NCBI GenBank assembly: GCA_002423125.1
Contig: DIUW01000060.1
Location: 1 to 49,099 of the forward strand
From: Legionellaceae bacterium UBA6148
Lineage (GTDB): Bacteria; Pseudomonadota; Gammaproteobacteria; Legionellales; Legionellaceae
Direction of reading: 5' to 3'
Length of the DNA stretch: 49,099 nt
Each line of letters begins with the position of its first letter. Within the stretch, counting starts at the first letter, position 1. The position numbers and the translations under genes are program-made. The notes under the pieces were generated by a model. It did not search any database. It had not been told where the DNA came from and saw only the letters and a program-made list of their open reading frames with translations. Below, one piece after another: positions 43,802 through 49,099 of the stretch.

Positions 43802-46800
43802 ATGTCTGAATTTCAACCGATTACTGCTGATACGAAAGGTCATTTTTATATTAAATTTTCACCTTCAAATACAATATCTTTTTATGGTCAAACTCTGACG
43901 GAGTTGGAAGTGTTTAGGCGTCATGGCTGTTTGCCTGACAACGGCGTTTTAGTCAATAAATTAATCAATTCTGTTGGGCATAATCTCTTAAGTCTAGAGA
44001 AACGATCACGAGTATTGGTTGCTCGTTCAAGCGTCAGTCAAGCACGTCAAAACGACGAGCGATTTAATCTAGAATTAGAAAAAGAATGTGGGGCAAATAC
44101 CTCAGGGTTGCTCTCTATTTTGGCGCCTTTGGAACAAGCTAGATTTGGAGATGGTGCAGAAAAAGAAAGGGTAGTAGATAAGGCAAGAGAGCAATTAAAT
44201 GAACATCATAAGAATAGAATCACTTATCTAAATAGTATAAAAGCCAACAGTACCATAATACAACAATCTAGAATAACTAGATTAATCACGTTATATGAAA
44301 AAAATCACAAAGAATTTAGTGAATCACTAGACGCAACTTCTCTAGAGTCTACCGGGATAAACCTACAAACCATTTATCGCGGAGTGATGGATCGATTTTC
44401 TGATGAGCAGCGCTTGATTAGCATCTACCAAGGTGTTACAGCAAATCAAAGCGCCACCGAAGCCTATCAAGAGGCATCCTATACTATGGAAGGGCATATA
44501 TTCAGCCTGGAAAAGCCAAAAAACGAACAGCTTTGGCAGTTCAATACTGATAAAGATAAAGGCGAAATTTTAATTGATACCAGGCGTTATCCCTCAATGA
44601 ATAAAGCGGCCGCGTTATGGAGTAATGAGCTTATCACCAAGAAAGAAAATGCTAATTTAGCGGACTATCTTGAAAAAATACAAAAAGTTAAAGAGGCTAG
44701 TTTAGAACGAAAAAGGCAAGAAAAAGGACAAAGTAAACTTACCACAACGACCGTTTCTTCAGAATCGATCAGAGCGCCAATTAAAAGTCTGGACGAACTC
44801 ACGAGGTTACTGCTTGATAATAAAGAAAAAAATACCACCGAAAATAAGGAGAGCTCACCAGTTCAAAAAGATCTCGAATTCACCAATAACACAGTCAGGC
44901 TTCCCAGAGAACAAGAGCTTACTCTTTATCGTGCAAATGACGTTTTATCTGCCTTCGGGTGTGCACTTGCTGATTTTGGTAAGTATTTTGAAGGCAAAAT
45001 GGCCGCTACACATCCCGCAATGTCAGGGGCATTTTTCTTACTCAGCTCTGTGACGTTTGGTGCTGCAGGCCTTGCAACTATGCATGTGGCAATGGCCAAA
45101 GCGGCAATGAACCACCTTCCTGCTGCATTAAAAGGCGGTGTCGAAGCCATTAGTAAAGAGTGGTTAAATTTAACCTATAGCAATGGAAATATCCTCCACG
45201 CCATTATTATGGATATGTTCGCCTTGCCTAAAATGTCTTATTTAACATTCGATACATTAATCAATGGATTTGAGGATAAAGATACGTTGACGAAACTGTG
45301 TGAACGACTTGTTCCAGAAAATTTAGAGGGTAAAGAGCGCAGTGAAAAAGTGAAGGACATGATGATTAAAGTTGCTGCTGCATCAGCGATATTAGGATCG
45401 GCAGTGGCAATGGGCTTAGGAGCAAGTTATGTTGCAACGCATGGGGCAGGTATTGCAAAAACGTTAGCCAGGGGTGTCAATTTTGTAGTTGATATTCCAA
45501 CAGAGGCTTTTGCAGCGATACCAGATGCCAGCGGTGTTGGCGCGCACATTGTTGCCATTGCTGCCGCCGTGTTAACCATAAAAAGTGCCGGATTATTGCT
45601 CGGTAAAGGAATGCTGCTTGTTAATCATATGGTTGATAAGAACACTCCAGATAATGAGCGTGAAGCATTATTGATTGTCGCCGCATTATACGACGATTCG
45701 ATTCAAAAAACGCCAGAGGAATTTAAGGCATTTATGTCAGAGCATCCTTTATCTGAAGCCATTCAAGCCAATATATCGCTTGCTTTGGAAAGACATCCTG
45801 AAATGAGATCTCAATTGGGGCAAGCCTTTTTTAGAGAAATTGGAGTTCCGGATGTATCACCCTTTAGAAAAGTGCTTAATGCAGGAAGAGCTATAGTGCG
45901 TGGATTGGTGAGCAGTGTTATTACTCCGGTAACGGATATCATTAGAATGTTAATTTCCCCATTATCTGCACTCATTGCTAGACTATTTTTGAATCCAGAG
46001 AAAAAAAGTTATCTTGGGATACTACGCGATATGGCAAGTCCAGGATTGAAGCGATTGTTGGATTTTGGTGTTGCTCTTGTTAAAGGATCAATAGGAATTG
46101 GGGCAGGGGTGAAATTCATCTCTATCGCAACCTACGGATCGATACAGCGTGCCGTTACGGGAATGGTTGATGCAGTAATGGATATTCGCTTAGCCGTTAA
46201 TGCCGGATTTCCAGCCGGTTTGAGTGTTTTGACAAAACCGTTTTGGGTTGCTGGACGATATGTAACACAAGTCGGAGGCCTTTTAGGATTTCCAGGAAGT
46301 TGGTTAGTGGGTGCCGTACGTGGTTTATTGCCAGGAAACTCTGTTGTGCAGTCAGTGAAAGACGCGCATCGTAGTATGTCAGAGGGACGATCTACTGCTG
46401 TTGAATATTTTAAAAATAAGTCAAAGGATGTAGATTACTCGCTTGCAAAAGCGCCTGATGCGGACCAAATTACAGCGCGTCGTGATGTGACTTTGAAAGC
46501 GGTTCATGATGGATTTGATAAGTTTAAACAAAAAGCAGGAGGTGTCGTTTTTGCTGTCAGGACCTTATTTTTAAGACGTGCTGAAATGAGCGTTCAATCG
46601 GCTCACCATGAGAAAAGGACTGATGAATTTACTCCTGAAAGCTCGAGTACTGGAGCTATAAATAAGGTATTGGGTGAGGGTGATGGTTTGGCAAGCCCCG
46701 GTACGGACACTCAAGAATCGGTAGTTGGCGATTATGCTCCTACTCAGGAGAATGCTCCTACTCCTACTCCTGCTCCTGCTCCTCCTCCTGAGCCTGATCC

Positions 46801-46846
46801 TGATCCTGATCCTACTCCTACTCCTACTCCTACTCCTACTCCTTAG
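43802..46846 (+). CDS. Large effector-like protein with a Pro-Thr/Pro-Asp tail
   Basis: A 1,014-residue protein of no recognised family. AAGAGGAG lies 7 bases before the ATG at 43802; GTG 43799 and TTG 43796 are in frame but worse spaced. Residues 1-390 are charged and helical with coiled-coil-like stretches. Hydrophobic segments then appear near 408-430 (FFLLSSVTFGAAGLATMHVA), 523-548, 578-608, 702-730 and 750-780, alternating with helical parts. There is no N-terminal signal peptide. The last 31 residues are Pro with Thr, Ala, Asp or Glu, encoded by CCTACT/CCTGAT hexamers. Large size, internal membrane segments and lack of a signal peptide fit a type IV-secreted effector, by analogy with Legionellales; not shown. 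It has its own promoter and is followed by a large palindrome. Confidence 0.8.
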   Translation: MSEFQPITADTKGHFYIKFSPSNTISFYGQTLTELEVFRRHGCLPDNGVLVNKLINSVGHNLLSLEKRSRVLVARSSVSQARQNDERFNLELEKECGANTSGLLSILAPLEQARFGDGAEKERVVDKAREQLNEHHKNRITYLNSIKANSTIIQQSRITRLITLYEKNHKEFSESLDATSLESTGINLQTIYRGVMDRFSDEQRLISIYQGVTANQSATEAYQEASYTMEGHIFSLEKPKNEQLWQFNTDKDKGEILIDTRRYPSMNKAAALWSNELITKKENANLADYLEKIQKVKEASLERKRQEKGQSKLTTTTVSSESIRAPIKSLDELTRLLLDNKEKNTTENKESSPVQKDLEFTNNTVRLPREQELTLYRANDVLSAFGCALADFGKYFEGKMAATHPAMSGAFFLLSSVTFGAAGLATMHVAMAKAAMNHLPAALKGGVEAISKEWLNLTYSNGNILHAIIMDMFALPKMSYLTFDTLINGFEDKDTLTKLCERLVPENLEGKERSEKVKDMMIKVAAASAILGSAVAMGLGASYVATHGAGIAKTLARGVNFVVDIPTEAFAAIPDASGVGAHIVAIAAAVLTIKSAGLLLGKGMLLVNHMVDKNTPDNEREALLIVAALYDDSIQKTPEEFKAFMSEHPLSEAIQANISLALERHPEMRSQLGQAFFREIGVPDVSPFRKVLNAGRAIVRGLVSSVITPVTDIIRMLISPLSALIARLFLNPEKKSYLGILRDMASPGLKRLLDFGVALVKGSIGIGAGVKFISIATYGSIQRAVTGMVDAVMDIRLAVNAGFPAGLSVLTKPFWVAGRYVTQVGGLLGFPGSWLVGAVRGLLPGNSVVQSVKDAHRSMSEGRSTAVEYFKNKSKDVDYSLAKAPDADQITARRDVTLKAVHDGFDKFKQKAGGVVFAVRTLFLRRAEMSVQSAHHEKRTDEFTPESSSTGAINKVLGEGDGLASPGTDTQESVVGDYAPTQENAPTPTPAPAPPPEPDPDPDPTPTPTPTPTP
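46753..46843 (+). repeat. In-frame hexamer tandem repeat (CCTACT/CCTGCT/CCTGAT)
   Basis: About 15 six-base units encode the Pro-Thr, Pro-Ala and Pro-Asp tail of the large protein. Six-base units change tail length without breaking the frame, so length variation between strains is likely. Confidence 0.8.
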
Positions 46847-46886
46847 CAGAGGGGGGAGGATTAATAATGGGCCCCCTGGTAGGGCT

Positions 46887-46990
46887 GTCCCATCTAAATG
46901 TCGTCTTTGCGAACGCAGTGAAGCAACCCAGGGTTTAAAGCACGGAACCCTGGATTCACTTCGTTCGCAAAGACGACATTTAGATGGGAC
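46887..46990. repeat. 104-bp palindrome with perfect 29-bp arms (family copy 2)
   Basis: Arms 46887-46915 and 46962-46990 are perfectly complementary, beginning GTCCCATCTAAATGTCGTCT; the inner part (AGTGAA/TTCACT, CCAGGGTT/AACCCTGG) also pairs. It shares the TTGCGAACG core and AGTGAAGCAA with the copy at 43489-43566 but has longer outer arms. It lies 40 bases after the large gene's stop and may act as its terminator. Confidence 0.85.
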
Positions 46991-47073
46991 CTACCCCCCC
47001 TGGCTTTCAATATTGCTAAATCCATCGTTAATCGTTTAACATCTAGACTCATCACTCTTTAAAGCAGGATGCC

Positions 47074-47946
47074 GTGCGTAAACATTTATTTAAAACGCTG
47101 GTGCAGGATAATGCACCGTTGCAAATTCTTGGAACAATCAATGCGTACTCGGCGATGCTTGCTGAATCCGCCGGTGCTCAGGCAATTTACCTTTCCGGTG
47201 CAGGTGTTGCTAATGCATCTTATGGTTTGCCTGATCTTGGCATGACGAGCCTTGAATGCGTCCTAGAAGATGCTCGACGAGTCACTGAAGCCTCATCGTT
47301 GCCTTTATTGGTCGATGTGGATACCGGTTGGGGGCATGCGTTTAATATTGCGCGTACGGTTAAACTCATGGAAAAATCAGGCGTTGCGGCGATTCATATT
47401 GAAGATCAACGTGCAGCGAAGCGCTGTGGGCATCGACCCAATAAAGGTATTGTCTCAAAACATGAAATGGGAGATCGAATTAAAGCTGCCGTTGATGCGC
47501 GAGTTGACTCGGATTTTGTGATTATGGCAAGAACCGATGCCTTTGCAAACGAGGGAATGAGCGCCGCACTCGAACGATCGGCGTACTATATTGAAATGGG
47601 AGCGGATATGATTTTCCCCGACGCACTCACCACCCTTGAGCAATATCGACAATTTAGTCAGACGCTTAGCGTACCCGTGCTTGCCAATATTACCGAATTT
47701 GGTTTAACTCCAATGTTTACCCGTGATGAATTAAAACAAGCCGGTGTCGGTTTGATTTTATATCCACTGAGTGCGTTTCGAGCGATGTCGCAAGCGGCCT
47801 TGAATGTATATCATACGATTTTACAAAAAGGATCTCAACAGGATCTGCTTGACACCATGCAGACTCGAGATGCATTGTATGATGTTTTAAAATACCGTGA
47901 ATTTGAACGGACGTTAGATCAATTAATGGAGAATCAAGATGAGTGA
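47074..47946 (+). CDS. prpB: Methylisocitrate lyase PrpB
   Basis: PrpB splits 2-methylisocitrate into pyruvate and succinate in the methylcitrate cycle for propionate use. Motifs: YLSGAGVANASYGLPDLG, LLVDVDTGWG, IEDQRAAKRCGHRPNK (catalytic Cys in KRCGH), MARTDAFANEG and NITEFGLTP. The start is GTG with AGGA 6 bases upstream; 290 residues (E. coli 296). It overlaps prpC by 8 bases. Confidence 0.95.
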   Translation: MRKHLFKTLVQDNAPLQILGTINAYSAMLAESAGAQAIYLSGAGVANASYGLPDLGMTSLECVLEDARRVTEASSLPLLVDVDTGWGHAFNIARTVKLMEKSGVAAIHIEDQRAAKRCGHRPNKGIVSKHEMGDRIKAAVDARVDSDFVIMARTDAFANEGMSAALERSAYYIEMGADMIFPDALTTLEQYRQFSQTLSVPVLANITEFGLTPMFTRDELKQAGVGLILYPLSAFRAMSQAALNVYHTILQKGSQQDLLDTMQTRDALYDVLKYREFERTLDQLMENQDE

Positions 47947-49054
47947 ACCATCAGCAGGTCTTGCAGGCATTGTTGCAGGAGAATCCGCTATTGCAACCGT
48001 TGGTCAAGGCAAGGGATTAAATTATAGAGGCTACTCTATTGATGATTTGGCTGCGCATGCAACGTTTGAAGAAGTTGCTTTTTTACTGCATTATGGCGAT
48101 CTTCCAACGCGAGCAGAATTATCAGCTTACACTGATAAATTAATCAGTTTGAGACCATTGCCCGAGGCACTCAAAAAAGTGTTAAAAATGATTCCTGCAA
48201 ACACGCATCCTATGGATGTATTGCGTACGGGCTGCTCTTTCTTGGGAACTATCGAACCTGAAGTTGATTTTTCAATGCAGTATCAAATTGCCGATAGGCT
48301 CTTGGCTGTCACACCAGGGATGTTGTGTTATTGGTATGCACACCATCATCAAGGTCGAGAGATTGATGGTGAAAGTAGCTCACACTCTTTAGGTGGACAT
48401 TTCCTAGAATTGCTTCATGGCAAAGCATCATCAACGTTACATCAAGACATGATGAACGTCTCGTTAATTTTGTATGCAGAACACGAGTTTAATGCCTCAA
48501 CATTCGCAGCGCGCGTTACCGCAGCGACTTTATCTGACTTTTATTCGGCGATTACATCGGCTATTGGCACATTACGTGGACCATTACATGGTGGTGCAAA
48601 CGAAGCAGCTATGGCGTTGATCGAGCAATTTGCGACGCCAGAAGAAGCTGAGCGTGAGCTGCTCAAGATGTTAGCTGCAAAGGCGAAAATTATGGGATTT
48701 GGACATCGTGTTTATACGACGTCTGATCCTCGATCGGATGTAATTAAAGTCTGGTCAAAACAATTAGGAGAAGCTTCCTCAAGCGGGTTGGCGCTGTATC
48801 ATGTGTCTGAGCGTATTGAAGCGCTGATGTGGCGTGAAAAAAAATTATTCCCGAATCTTGATTTTTACAGTGCGTCTGCATATCACTATGCTGGAATTCC
48901 AACGTCGCTCTTCACGCCGATTTTTGTCATGTCGCGACTTACCGGATGGTCTGCGCATATTATTGAGCAACGTGCTGATAATCGATTGATTCGTCCTATG
49001 TCCCGTTATACTGGCCCTGAGCCACGATCGTTTGTTTCTATTGATGAGAGATAA
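47939..49054 (+). CDS. prpC: 2-methylcitrate synthase PrpC
   Basis: PrpC condenses propionyl-CoA with oxaloacetate. Citrate-synthase fold motifs: GKGLNYRGYSIDDLA, GPLHGGANEAAM (catalytic His), GFGHRVYTTSDPR and LDFYSASAYHYAGIP (catalytic Asp in LDF). 371 residues, the short methylcitrate-synthase length (E. coli PrpC 389). The overlap with prpB and the neighbourhood favour PrpC over the TCA citrate synthase. prpD or acnD would be expected beyond the right edge; the last 45 bases hold nothing recognisable. Confidence 0.94.
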   Translation: MSEPSAGLAGIVAGESAIATVGQGKGLNYRGYSIDDLAAHATFEEVAFLLHYGDLPTRAELSAYTDKLISLRPLPEALKKVLKMIPANTHPMDVLRTGCSFLGTIEPEVDFSMQYQIADRLLAVTPGMLCYWYAHHHQGREIDGESSSHSLGGHFLELLHGKASSTLHQDMMNVSLILYAEHEFNASTFAARVTAATLSDFYSAITSAIGTLRGPLHGGANEAAMALIEQFATPEEAERELLKMLAAKAKIMGFGHRVYTTSDPRSDVIKVWSKQLGEASSSGLALYHVSERIEALMWREKKLFPNLDFYSASAYHYAGIPTSLFTPIFVMSRLTGWSAHIIEQRADNRLIRPMSRYTGPEPRSFVSIDER

Positions 49055-49099
49055 CATTCTGAATGATGCCAATATATACTTCGATTCGGTAGAGGGGAC

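Noticed and set aside
46725..47039. ORF with a long Leu run in the Pro-tail region
   Set aside because: It is the hexamer repeat read in another frame, running on through the palindrome.

Overview
This 49 kb window looks like a chromosome segment of a host-associated gammaproteobacterium, most probably of the order Legionellales (Legionella / Coxiella / Berkiella type). That placement is inference. It rests on a moderately AT-rich base composition, a secreted Mip-type FKBP isomerase, conserved gammaproteobacterial housekeeping clusters, and interspersed large unrecognised proteins with hydrophobic, coiled or low-complexity regions that resemble secreted effectors. I found no rRNA, tRNA, CRISPR array, transposase or prophage genes.

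Layout. 1-9985: a two-gene unit made of a giant protein (at least 2,505 residues) with a SecA-like ATPase core and an 809-residue partner that carries the same C-terminal module. 9982-11280: a Bcr/CflA-type drug exporter on the minus strand. 11262-13533: a decayed accessory stretch with broken reading frames, palindromic repeats and one small minus-strand ORF behind a perfect -10 box. 13534-14859: an endonuclease/exonuclease/phosphatase-fold protein. 14851-21313: dbpA, ygfZ, map, mip, ampG and a PolB-like exonuclease. 21426-27135: a lytic transglycosylase lipoprotein, ubiC-ubiA, divergent pabA and pabB, and fadD. 27203-30452: minC-lpxH followed by two unrecognised genes. 30524-38055: the long conserved run ndk-rlmN-pilW-rodZ-hisS-yfgM-bamB-der, in which ispG is absent from its usual slot. 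38120-39766: a small secreted protein and a membrane protein/Sel1-like pair. 39907-43412: pdxJ and the two-gene 2-oxoacid:acceptor oxidoreductase korA-korB. 43802-46846: a 1,014-residue effector-like protein ending in a Pro-Thr/Pro-Asp tail. 47074-49054: prpB-prpC of the methylcitrate cycle.

How the genes work together. UbiC-UbiA start ubiquinone synthesis from chorismate, and the neighbouring PabA/PabB draw on the same precursor for folate. AmpG, the transglycosylase, LpxH, BamB, YfgM, MinC and RodZ serve the envelope and division. PrpB/PrpC and FadD handle propionate and fatty acids, while KorAB feeds oxoacid carbon into acyl-CoA. 

An unusually rich set of intergenic palindromes is present: two full copies and one half copy of one family, a 185-bp and a 133-bp hairpin element, and several smaller ones. 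A 22-bp motif recurs at the left edge, after mip and before an unknown gene. The most novel content is the SecA-like giant with its partner, and the unrecognised effector-like genes.
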